From Planctomycetia bacterium (lineage in GTDB: Bacteria > Planctomycetota > Planctomycetia > Pirellulales > Thermoguttaceae), in contig JAUNSU010000001.1 of assembly GCA_030539035.1 (NCBI GenBank), positions 6,700 through 70,699 of the forward strand: DNA of 64,000 nucleotides, given 5' to 3'. Below, in pieces: positions 36,415 to 44,911 of the stretch (positions are counted from its first letter, which is position 1; each line of letters opens with the position of its first letter). The notes under the pieces were generated by a model, which was not told the DNA's origin, searched no databases, and saw only the letters and a program-made list of their open reading frames with translations. Both the position numbers and the translations under genes were made by a program.

Positions 36415-36960
36415 TTTTCTCTCCGCGTTTTGGATTGAATGAATGGGACCGGAATATTTCGGTCTGTTCAAGAATCTTCTTAGGAAGGATCTTTTGAAGT
36501 CGAAATGGTAAATCTCGATCTTACCATCCAATATTATTTATCAAAAATGAGAATCTTCAAGTTTTTTTCGCACAGATTTTCAAATTTTTACATCATTTAT
36601 GGATTATTAGTCCGTTTGTGTCAATTATTTAAGTGCGGCAAATTAGGAAATATTGTAAATCGTATCAATTTTAATTATACAAGCAGAATAAAAAGTATCC
36701 TGAAAGGTTAATGAATCGCATTTTGTAATGGGATCTGGGTCCGGAAAGGAAGGGATTCTCCTGTTTTTGCCCGCTTGATAATCGTTAATAAAAGAAAATT
36801 GAAGAAAAATCCCCTCAAATTTCAGAAAATTATATATATTTTACATAAATTTTCTAAAATACCTATATACACAAGTCGATTTAGTGATTATTATAATAGG
36901 TAGAGAAGGAATTATAGGATGTATAGTATGGATAAAAAGTACAGATAAGGAGAATAAGCT
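36415..36960. other. AT-rich divergent intergenic region before csrA
   Basis: No gene is supported here. The region holds the divergent promoters of the Pro-rich lipoprotein and csrA. ATGGTAA/TTACCAT (36505-36527) forms a small perfect hairpin. TATAAT at 36892-36897 is a likely -10 for csrA, about 65 bp before its start, with only a weak -35. AAGGAG just before 36961 is the csrA ribosome-binding site. Confidence 0.5.
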
Positions 36961-37191
36961 ATGTTAGTACTGTCAAGATACAAGGATCAGAGTATTTATA
37001 TTGGCGATGATATCGTTATTACCGTTGTTGATGTCCGCGGAGATCGAATTCGCTTGGGAATCGAAGCGCCCGCTGATGTTCCGGTCCATCGGGAAGAGAT
37101 CTACGAAGCGATTAAAAGGGACAAACTTTCCCTCGAACTGGATAATTCTTATAAAGGAAACGATAAAGTTCTCGAATTTTCTCTTCGCTGA
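36961..37191 (+). CDS. csrA: Carbon storage regulator CsrA
   Basis: Small homodimeric RNA-binding protein that represses or stabilises target mRNAs by binding GGA loops. The N-terminus MLVLSRYKDQSIYIGDDI and the segment VVDVRGDRIRLGIEAP are diagnostic of the family. The first-strand and C-terminal RNA-contact residues are present (Arg6 after VLS; VHREEIYEAI). Length is 76 aa, slightly longer than the usual 60-70 owing to a C-terminal extension. AAGGAG precedes the ATG. Its neighbour is flhA; in many bacteria CsrA controls flagellin and motility genes, but the partner fliW is not seen here. Confidence 0.95.
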   Translation: MLVLSRYKDQSIYIGDDIVITVVDVRGDRIRLGIEAPADVPVHREEIYEAIKRDKLSLELDNSYKGNDKVLEFSLR

Positions 37192-37224
37192 ATGGAAAGA
37201 TCGTTTATGATCGTATTCTGAACT

Positions 37225-37257
37225 TGCCCGTATAAAAAAGAAGTGTTTATACGGGCA
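37225..37257 (+). terminator. Perfect 12-bp hairpin after csrA, no U-tract
   Basis: TGCCCGTATAAA (37225-37236) and TTTATACGGGCA (37246-37257) pair perfectly around a 9-nt loop, 33 bp after the csrA stop. The lack of T residues is shared with other gene-end hairpins in this window (41977, 58552). Confidence 0.55.
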
Positions 37258-37474
37258 GGCTTCCAGTTGATCTATTAGAACAGACCGGATATTCTTTCTT
37301 GAAATCAGGGAATATTTATCGGATCGGGCCTTATTTTCCCGAAGTTGCTCTGGACAAAAAACGCATTTTCCTGTATTCTTCCTTTTGAACTTCTTTTTTC
37401 GGAAATGCTGGAAGAAGAATCCCTGATCAGGATATATACGTATTGAAATATGTGTTTGGAGCAAATAAACGAAT

Positions 37475-39577
37475 ATGGAAAAGAAATTGTATGGAATCGG
37501 AATCCAGAATTTTTTGGTTCCCTGTTTTGTTGCGGCGACCCTTCTGGTTGCTCTTATTACGCTTCCAAGTTCCATTATGGACCTTCTTTTGTCGGTTAAT
37601 CTTGCCTTTGGCGTGATCATTCTTCTTACAACATTTTTTGTTCGAAAACCGCTGGATTTCAGTATCTTTCCGACCGTTCTTTTAATTACGACTTTATTCC
37701 GGCTGGTTTTGAATATTGCGACGACCCGTCTGATCTTGACCCGGGCAGGTGAATACGGGGATCTTGCCGCCGGCCATGTGATTAAAAGTTTTAGCGGATT
37801 TGTGAGCGGGGAAAGCCTTGTGGTCGGAATTGTCATTTTTTCCCTCTTCATTATTGTTCAGTTCGTCGTAATCACCAAAGGAGCGACCCGAATCAGCGAG
37901 GTTGCTGCCCGATTCACTCTCGACGCGATGCCGGGTCGGCAAATGGCGATCGATGCGGATCTTCGTGCGGGCGAAATTACGGATAAACAGGCGCGAATCC
38001 TTCGCGAAGAATTGACAGAACAGTCCGACTTTTTCGGGGCGATGGATGGGGCAAGCAAGTTCGTTCGGGGAGACGCGATTGCATCGTTGATCATTACTTT
38101 TATCAATGTGATCGGCGGTCTTTTCGTCGGGGTGATTCAGGATAAAATGCCGCTTTCGGACGCATTAACACTCTACACAACATTGACGATTGGCGATGGA
38201 CTCGTATCGCAGATCCCCGCGCTGCTCATCTCCATTGCAACCGGAATACTCATTACCCGAAGCCGGGAATCGAAAGATCTTCCGAGTCTGGTTCTTGCGC
38301 AGTTGTTTTTCCGGCCGGAAGTCCTGCTGATCACCGCCCTGTTTTTATGTATTTTGGCGTTGACCGGAATGCCGCCTGTTCCGCTTTTGGCGATTGGTCT
38401 TTGCTGTTTTGTCTTTTCTTTTGTCCTGAAAAACAAAAAGAAAAATTGGGATAAGGAAGCGGAATCTTCCAAAGAAAAAGGGGATTTGGATCCCAGCGAA
38501 AAAAAAGGTCCGGAGCGAATCGAAAATTACCTTGCGATTGATCCGATGGAGCTTGAACTCGGAATTGGACTTCTTGCAATCGCGGATCCCGATCAAGGGG
38601 GAGATATTTTGGATCGGATCCGCCGAATCCGGGAACGAATCGCATCGGAATTGGGACTTCTGCTTCCCAAAGTCCGAATACGGGACAGTCTTCTTCTGGA
38701 CGATAATCAATATCGGATCCGAATCGATGGAGAAGAGGTCGGATTCGGGATGATTTATCCCATGATGTATCTCGCGGTTCAGGAAGCGGGATCGCGGGAA
38801 AAACTCGATGGTCTGCAAACGACCAGCCCGATCGACGGTCAACCGGCATATTGGATTGAAGAAAAACAGATCGAAAAAGCGAAAGCCGCCGGATACGATG
38901 TTCTTGATCCAAAGACGATCATTGAACAGCACCTTTTTAAAATAATTCAGCGGGAGGCGGGCCATTTTTTGACGCGGGATGCCGCTAAACATCTTTTGGA
39001 TGAATTGCACTCGATTTCGCCTGCTGTCGTTGATGAACTGATCCCGGATCAATTGAGTATCGTTCAGGTTCAGCAGATCCTTCGTCTTTTACTGGATGAA
39101 AATGTATCGATCCGTCAATTGGGAACAATTCTGGAAACGGTTGGCGATTTCATTGCCCGAACACAGGATCCTGTTCTTTTGGCTGAACAGGTCCGGCAGC
39201 GGCTTGCGCGAACCTTATGCGGTAAACTTCGGGATCCGGACCGCTTCCTCCACGTTCTTCTTTGTTCTCCGGAATGGGAACAGATCGTTCAGGATGGAAT
39301 CACTTCGAGCGATCAGGGATGGGAAACCCGGCTGGATCCCATTATGGTCAAAGGTTTTTTGAAAAATCTGGGCCTTGGACTTGCCGGAATGAAAGCGATG
39401 CGCTTTCCTCCTGTTCTGCTGGTAAGTCCGGGAATCCGGTTTGCCGTTCGAAATTTGACCCGACCGGAATATCCCGATTTGAATGTTTTGAGCTTTAAAG
39501 AGATCTCCTCCGATACAAAGACAATTTCGGAAGGAACAATATCATCCGAAATGGAAGAGGAAGGAAAGTCTTCATGA
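37475..39577 (+). CDS. flhA: Flagellar biosynthesis protein FlhA
   Basis: Export-gate component of the flagellar type III secretion apparatus. The N-terminal half has about eight transmembrane helices and contains the FHIPEP-family core (TTLFRLVLNIATTRLILTRAG) and the charged loop VVITKGATRISEVAARFTLDAMPGRQMAIDADL. The C-terminal half (from about residue 330) is the cytoplasmic domain that forms the nonameric ring and docks chaperone-substrate complexes. Length (700 aa) is typical. This is the only flagellar structural gene in the window, with csrA upstream and an unrelated U32 gene coupled downstream by an ATGA overlap. The rest of the flagellar machinery must be elsewhere. Confidence 0.96.
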   Translation: MEKKLYGIGIQNFLVPCFVAATLLVALITLPSSIMDLLLSVNLAFGVIILLTTFFVRKPLDFSIFPTVLLITTLFRLVLNIATTRLILTRAGEYGDLAAGHVIKSFSGFVSGESLVVGIVIFSLFIIVQFVVITKGATRISEVAARFTLDAMPGRQMAIDADLRAGEITDKQARILREELTEQSDFFGAMDGASKFVRGDAIASLIITFINVIGGLFVGVIQDKMPLSDALTLYTTLTIGDGLVSQIPALLISIATGILITRSRESKDLPSLVLAQLFFRPEVLLITALFLCILALTGMPPVPLLAIGLCCFVFSFVLKNKKKNWDKEAESSKEKGDLDPSEKKGPERIENYLAIDPMELELGIGLLAIADPDQGGDILDRIRRIRERIASELGLLLPKVRIRDSLLLDDNQYRIRIDGEEVGFGMIYPMMYLAVQEAGSREKLDGLQTTSPIDGQPAYWIEEKQIEKAKAAGYDVLDPKTIIEQHLFKIIQREAGHFLTRDAAKHLLDELHSISPAVVDELIPDQLSIVQVQQILRLLLDENVSIRQLGTILETVGDFIARTQDPVLLAEQVRQRLARTLCGKLRDPDRFLHVLLCSPEWEQIVQDGITSSDQGWETRLDPIMVKGFLKNLGLGLAGMKAMRFPPVLLVSPGIRFAVRNLTRPEYPDLNVLSFKEISSDTKTISEGTISSEMEEEGKSS

Positions 39578-41967
39578 TAAAAATAATGGCCCCGGCAGGG
39601 GATAAAGAACGAATGATCGCGGCGATCAAAGCGGGAGCCGATGAACTCTATATGGGAATAGCCGGCTTTGGTGCCCGGCGATTTGCCCAAAATTTTTCCG
39701 TTGAGGAATATTGCTCCGCGATTGATCTTGCTCATCAGTACGGTGTTTCTGTTCATCTTACTTTGAATACGATCCTTTCAGATCGGGAGATGGACGATCT
39801 TTACAACGATCTTTCCCGGCTTTATCAAGCCGGACTCGACGCGGTGATCGTTCAGGATTTCGGCGTTGTTCGTTTCCTCCGGTCAAATTTTCCCGGCCTT
39901 CCCCTTCACGCGTCAACACAGATGTCCATTTCCCATCCGGAAGAGATCGAATGGCTTGGGGAACAGGGCTTTAAAAGAGCGGTTCTTGCCCGCGAACTTT
40001 CTTTGGATGAGATCGAAAACATGCGGGCGGCCGCACAGGGAAAAATGGAACTGGAGATCTTTGCTTCCGGATCCCTTTGTCTTTCCTGTTCCGGAAAATG
40101 CTATCTGTCCAGCTTTATCGGCGGCCGGAGCGGGAATCGGGGAATGTGTACTCAGCCTTGCCGGCAGTATTATAAACGATTATCTCCCGAACCGCAGCGC
40201 GAGGGCTTTTTTCTTTCTCTCAAGGATCAATTACAGGATGAAAAGGATCTTGAAAAACTCGCGAAGATCGGAGTCGATTCGATCAAGCTCGAAGGCCGAA
40301 TGAAATCGCCTGTTTATGTTTATGAGATTGTCCGCTATTTTCGCGCACTGCTGGACAAGATCCAGATCCCAAAAGGAACCGAATCGCCCATCCGCCGAGC
40401 GATCAAGGGTGAGATCCTTCCCAACGAAAAAGCCGATCGGAACCGAATCGTTTCCCTTTTTAACCGCGGATACGATAAAGGATATCTTTATGATCATGAT
40501 CCCGATATTGTCAATGAAAAATTTTCCGCCAACTTCGGCTTCGAAATCGGAAAAGTCCGCGGAAAGACCATTCTCCTTTCCCGTCCGGTTTGCAATGGAG
40601 ACGGAATCGTCTATCTCGATTATGATATGCAAAAACTCGGAGGAAAAAATGTGGATTGGATCGATCTGATTCATTCCTCAGGCAATCGGAAAAAAGTGGA
40701 TTCGGCGAAAGCGGGAGATCAGGTCGTTTTTGATGATCCTCCCCCGGAAAGGGCCGTTTATGTTTATAAGACCAATGATTTCCTTTTGAATAAGGAGATC
40801 TCGAATCTTCTGCTTCAGGTCCAGCGCTATTCTCCCGTAAACGCGCGGTTAAGCGCCCGGCTCGGGAAACCTCTGAAATTGACTTTGCAAAATGATCGGG
40901 AATCCATTACTGTTGAATCGGATTCTCCGGTGGAAAAGGCAAAAAAAATCGCGATGAATCCGGATTCGCTCCGCGATGCTTTCGATCGCTTCGGTGAATC
41001 GCCTTATTGGTTGAACGACTGCAAAATCGAAATGGATCCCGATATCTTTATTCCGAAATCCGCTTTGAACAAACTTCGGCAAGAGGCAACGGAAGCTCTT
41101 CAGCGGAAAACCGGGGAATCCTATCGGCGATCGAAGCCGGAACCGCCAAAGCGCGCTTCTTCTTCGGTCAAAAGTTCCTGCCCGGATACGAAAGCAGATC
41201 CCGCGGAAGATTCCCTGATGAAGTATTTGGCCTGCGCTGTTCGTACTCCGGAGCAATTTCAGGCCTGTATGAAGTTTGGAATATCAAAGATCTATTATCT
41301 TGCCCATCCCGTATTTTTTTCCGGGCAATCAGGTGAAAAGGCGGAGGATCAAGAGAAAAAACCGGACGGAGATCTATCGGACCAGCTGCCTGATCTGCTT
41401 GCCGGATCCCTGTATGATGCGATCACGTTTGAAAAGCGTGGAAAATCTTTTACCGCCGATTGGACCTTTAATGTTGGAAATGCAGAATCGGTCCAATATC
41501 TGAATGAACGTTTTACACATCTGGAAACACTTTATCTTTCTCCGGAGCTTTCGGAAAATGCTCTTGCCGAGATCATTGACAAGATCAAAGGGAATAAAAA
41601 AGTCCGTCCGATTCGATTTGGACTTCCCCTTTACGGATATCTTGCGGGAATGTATACGCGAAAGACCCTTTTTTCCGATCGGGAAGTCGTTTTGGAAAAT
41701 CCGACAGGACATAAAATCATCGCGGTCAATAATCGAAAGTGGTATCAGGATGGAAAATCGTTGTCGGGAAGTACGATCCTGGACGAGGATCCGCTCGATA
41801 TAATCGATGCGATTCCCTGGATTCGTAAAACGGGATTTGATGAAATACGGCTGGACTTTACACGGGAAAGCGCGGCGGAGATCCTCTCGATTCTTAAACG
41901 GACGACGTCCGGACATTTTGAATCTTACAAGATTCATTCTTACGGATTCGGAAAAGGAATCTTTTAA
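39574..41967 (+). CDS. Peptidase U32 family protein, RlhA-like (23S rRNA hydroxylation)
   Basis: TIM-barrel U32 domain with the family signature EIFASGSLCLSCSGKCYLSS. Cysteines 169, 176, 192 and 196 (plus 172) are positioned for an Fe-S cluster, as in the RNA-hydroxylating U32 proteins. A long second half (about residues 330-797) contains the collagenase-like/DUF3656-type part and a second barrel-like segment. The two-part layout matches E. coli RlhA (YdcP), which hydroxylates C2501 of 23S rRNA using a prephenate-derived pathway. At 797 aa it is longer than RlhA (about 650). The start codon overlaps the flhA stop (ATGA), so translation is coupled to flhA despite no obvious shared function. 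A U-less hairpin follows. Confidence 0.85.
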   Translation: MIKIMAPAGDKERMIAAIKAGADELYMGIAGFGARRFAQNFSVEEYCSAIDLAHQYGVSVHLTLNTILSDREMDDLYNDLSRLYQAGLDAVIVQDFGVVRFLRSNFPGLPLHASTQMSISHPEEIEWLGEQGFKRAVLARELSLDEIENMRAAAQGKMELEIFASGSLCLSCSGKCYLSSFIGGRSGNRGMCTQPCRQYYKRLSPEPQREGFFLSLKDQLQDEKDLEKLAKIGVDSIKLEGRMKSPVYVYEIVRYFRALLDKIQIPKGTESPIRRAIKGEILPNEKADRNRIVSLFNRGYDKGYLYDHDPDIVNEKFSANFGFEIGKVRGKTILLSRPVCNGDGIVYLDYDMQKLGGKNVDWIDLIHSSGNRKKVDSAKAGDQVVFDDPPPERAVYVYKTNDFLLNKEISNLLLQVQRYSPVNARLSARLGKPLKLTLQNDRESITVESDSPVEKAKKIAMNPDSLRDAFDRFGESPYWLNDCKIEMDPDIFIPKSALNKLRQEATEALQRKTGESYRRSKPEPPKRASSSVKSSCPDTKADPAEDSLMKYLACAVRTPEQFQACMKFGISKIYYLAHPVFFSGQSGEKAEDQEKKPDGDLSDQLPDLLAGSLYDAITFEKRGKSFTADWTFNVGNAESVQYLNERFTHLETLYLSPELSENALAEIIDKIKGNKKVRPIRFGLPLYGYLAGMYTRKTLFSDREVVLENPTGHKIIAVNNRKWYQDGKSLSGSTILDEDPLDIIDAIPWIRKTGFDEIRLDFTRESAAEILSILKRTTSGHFESYKIHSYGFGKGIF

Positions 41968-41976
41968 AAGCCTTTT

Positions 41977-42005
41977 GAAGATCATGGGTCCGATCCATGA
42001 TCTTC
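41977..42005. terminator. Perfect 11-bp hairpin between convergent genes
   Basis: GAAGATCATGG (41977-41987) and CCATGATCTTC (41995-42005) pair around a 7-nt loop, in the gap between the U32 gene (plus) and the rhomboid gene (minus). No U-tract is present. Confidence 0.55.
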
Positions 42006-42037
42006 GGATAAATACGGATGGGAATTCTCCTTTCCGG

Positions 42038-42907
42038 TCAGCGGTCTTTTTTCTTTTGATATTCCCGGCTTGCGCGCCGGAGTGTTTCCCGTTCCTGTTC
42101 CGTTAAGGCCGCTTCCCCGTATTGCGAGATCTTTCTCAGAAGCCGATCCACTTCGGCTTCCATTTCATTGGAGGGACCGGGATCTTCCCGATGAACGGAG
42201 AACGTTCGCGGGGAGTATTTTCCCTTTTGCTTTTTAAAGTTGCCGAGAGCGGTGAATCGTATTCGGGAAAAGAAATAGATCAAGGCAAAAGCGGCGCCAG
42301 CAAGATGAACTTCGTGCGCGATGTTTCCTTTTCCTTCCCAAGCACCCATAGTATCATAGACGATATATCCGATCCCGAGCAACCAGGCGGGAACCGGAAT
42401 GATCCCATAAATATAAAGCATCATATTCGGGTAATTCAAAATAAAAAGGATCACCGTTGCGGAAACGGCTCCGGAAGCGCCGAGCATCGCCCCTTCTCCG
42501 CCCATGTGCAGAAATCCCCAGATCAGGCCTCCAACAATAATCGCGATGAGATAAAAAATGAGAAATTCTTTCCGTCCGTATCGCTGTTCAACCGGAGGCC
42601 CCAAAAAGAACAGCGTAAACATATTCGCGAGAATGTGCATGAAATTACTCGGATCCTGAACAAATCCGTAGGTCAAAATTTGGTACCAGTAGAGAGGATG
42701 TCCAAAATTCTCCGCTTTCATCATCAAAGAGTTGGTGATCAGGTTGTTTTCCGGAGTAAGGAGCGCGTTTAAAAAATAAAGGGCAACATTGATAATAATG
42801 ATCCAGGTAACGGCGGACAGGGAAGAACGAGGAGTTCTTCGGCGGATCCCTCGTCTGTTCTCATCGGAACGGTCTTCCCTAAAATAATCCCGATCATAGA
42901 TTCCCAT
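42038..42907 (-). CDS. Rhomboid-family intramembrane serine protease
   Basis: Polytopic inner-membrane protease with about six transmembrane helices (first about 33-50, last about 197-215). The catalytic dyad is visible: Ser145 in GASGAVSA and His201 in HLAGAAFAL. The oxyanion-side His-Asn region HILANMFTLFFLG (from residue 91) is also conserved. A hydrophilic, probably cytoplasmic tail of about 70 residues with a coiled-coil look (EAEVDRLLRKISQYG, LTEQERETLRRASREY) follows the membrane part, a layout common in planctomycete rhomboids. ATG 42907 has AGGAG about eight bases upstream; the longer frame from TTG 42949 is unnecessary. The substrate is unknown. Confidence 0.92.
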   Translation of the reverse strand: MGIYDRDYFREDRSDENRRGIRRRTPRSSLSAVTWIIIINVALYFLNALLTPENNLITNSLMMKAENFGHPLYWYQILTYGFVQDPSNFMHILANMFTLFFLGPPVEQRYGRKEFLIFYLIAIIVGGLIWGFLHMGGEGAMLGASGAVSATVILFILNYPNMMLYIYGIIPVPAWLLGIGYIVYDTMGAWEGKGNIAHEVHLAGAAFALIYFFSRIRFTALGNFKKQKGKYSPRTFSVHREDPGPSNEMEAEVDRLLRKISQYGEAALTEQERETLRRASREYQKKKDR

Positions 42908-43106
42908 TTTCAACTCTCCTGAATATTCTTCAAAATCACCTCTTTTCAAGTTCAGTAAAGATCAAAAAGAGGGATCATTTCAACAGTACGAATATTTTGA
43001 TGATGCCTGCGGTAAGCAATCACTCAAATTTTATTATACATGATTATGGATATTGCATACCCCGTCCGGTCAAGATTTTCGATTGTTGGAGGAAAGATAA
43101 AAAAGA

Positions 43107-44231
43107 TTATGGTTGTTCGGAAATCCCGGAATAATCCTTTCCGGCCCCTCCCTCATAAAGGGAAAAATCGGCCCAAAGGGGACGATGAACAGAGATCTTT
43201 TTGGCTTGCTCCGGACTGATTTTCAGAAAAACGGAAAGATCCGCAATTCCGAACCGCTCCATGTACTCGGAAAGGGCATTGTTTTCAAAGAGAATATTGT
43301 CGGTTGAGGATCCGTCCAGTCGAGTCGCTTTGTCGAGATGAACAGCAACAAGGTTCGGAATCCTTTGGAAAGCGCTCAAATTTCCCGAAGTTCGGCAAAG
43401 GGTTCCCAGTATAATAATGTCGTCTTCTTCGGGAAATCCGCCGTGTCCCGACCGTTTTCGCGCCGCTTCATAGAGATCGGAAAACGCGGCTTCCTTTTCC
43501 TGATTCTGAATGTTTTCCAGATCAATATTGATCAGAATAAAAGTAAAGGCTTTTTGCGGAGAAACGGTAATCGGACGAAAAGAGGAGATCAAGGCATCAA
43601 GGGGGGACTCTCCTCCGGGGACTTCAAGAACACAGGAGAATTCCCGGTCCGGACAGATCCGATCCGTATTAAAGAGAAAAGCGGCGGAAGGTGCGTTTTT
43701 GCTTTTTCTGCAGCTCCAGATATAATCATAATGTTTGCCTTTTTTTTCCAATAAGTAAACAAGCATATCCAGTACGGAAGAATTTCGGGAAAGAATTCCC
43801 TGGAGCGCGATCAAATCGAATTCGGCGATTACGGAGGCAATTCCGGATCCGCAATCCGGATCATTGATCTTCGCAAAATCCAGCGGAAAAAGATTCCAGG
43901 TCGCAATGCGAAGAACCTGAAGATTTTTCGGAACCGGATCGTTCTCTTGACCGATGTTCTGCGGTAAAAGGGAAAAAGGATGAGAAATGGTGTTCTCTGC
44001 AAAATTTTCTGATCTTTTTTTGATCGGGAACAGACTGATTTTATTATTTCCCCTGTATTTAAAAAAGAGAAACAGAAAGATCAGGATAAAGATCAAAAAA
44101 ATGATTCGCGCCATCGGCATTGAAGATCCTTTTTTCTCACTGGATTCTTTCGGATCGGGTGATGAGCTTTTTTTGTTTTTGCCTTTGGTGTCTGTTTTCA
44201 TTCCTATTTCAAGGCATATTTTTTTACCCAT
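43107..44231 (-). CDS. Membrane-anchored endonuclease/exonuclease/phosphatase-fold protein with lost active-site residues
   Basis: A charged N-terminus (about 40 residues) precedes one transmembrane helix (about 41-58). The rest follows the EEP (DNase I-like) pattern: IATWNLFPLDFAKI (109-122), FDLIALQG (138-145), a late DDIIILGTL and SVHRPLWADFSL. In active members these are TWN, LQE, GDFN and SDH. Here Glu is Gly145, the Asp-Asn pair is absent and the Asp before His is Val. It therefore looks like a catalytically dead member that may act in binding or scaffolding, though a shifted active site is possible. AAGGAAT gives a good ribosome-binding site for ATG 44231. It is divergent from the regulator at 44912 across 680 bp. 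Confidence 0.65.
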   Translation of the reverse strand: MGKKICLEIGMKTDTKGKNKKSSSPDPKESSEKKGSSMPMARIIFLIFILIFLFLFFKYRGNNKISLFPIKKRSENFAENTISHPFSLLPQNIGQENDPVPKNLQVLRIATWNLFPLDFAKINDPDCGSGIASVIAEFDLIALQGILSRNSSVLDMLVYLLEKKGKHYDYIWSCRKSKNAPSAAFLFNTDRICPDREFSCVLEVPGGESPLDALISSFRPITVSPQKAFTFILINIDLENIQNQEKEAAFSDLYEAARKRSGHGGFPEEDDIIILGTLCRTSGNLSAFQRIPNLVAVHLDKATRLDGSSTDNILFENNALSEYMERFGIADLSVFLKISPEQAKKISVHRPLWADFSLYEGGAGKDYSGISEQP

Positions 44232-44911
44232 GATTTTATTCCTTTCTCAGTGAACGGGAACGGATTCGGCGGTGTCCTTATCCCTTTCGGAATCTGCGGC
44301 GGGAATTCTTGAAAGCATGAAGAAAAAGTCCGAATATCGATAAGGGTCCGCGAAGATTTTACCGGCTCATATGTATATATTTTACCATAATAGCAAATAT
44401 AAAATAATCGAAAGAATACCATGAAAAAGGGGGCGGAAAAATATCTCAAGAACGGTTTACAATCAAAAAATTCAACGGGTGCATTCATTACAAAGAGATT
44501 TTCTTCCGCAAAAATTGCTCTTCAACAGAAAAAGGATTCTGTTAAGATAATCCTGTCTGAAGAGAATTCGGAAGAGATGAAAATTCAATCGTTTGAAATG
44601 TATTTGATAATAATGTAAAATATAAACATTTTGGAGATCGCTGTCATCTTTTTATTCCCGCGGAAATTCTTTCCGTGTAAAGAGTTCTGTTTACGGCAAA
44701 AATCGCGAAATGTCCTGTTTTTTTCAAAAAGTGCGGATATTTCAGGCCGATAGATAAAGGTGCAAGGACAAATTTACCATTTATTTTTTCGTGTCTGTAA
44801 AGTGCAATCGGATTCCGAAAATTCGCGGAACGGATTACCTGAAAAGGAAGAGGAACCGATTTCAAAAATACAGCGCGAGTCAACACAATTCAACCATGGA
44901 AGAGGTGAGAA
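44232..44911. other. AT-rich intergenic region without a supported gene
   Basis: Contains several short open frames of 65-95 codons with no ribosome-binding site, no recognisable motif and AT-rich composition unlike the neighbouring genes. It should hold the promoters of the divergent genes at 44231 and 44912. AGAGGTGAG before 44912 is the ribosome-binding site of the regulator gene. Confidence 0.5.

Noticed and set aside
44204-44886. Frames of 65-94 codons upstream of the 44912 regulator
   Set aside because: AT-rich composition unlike the neighbouring genes, no Shine-Dalgarno sequence and no motif.
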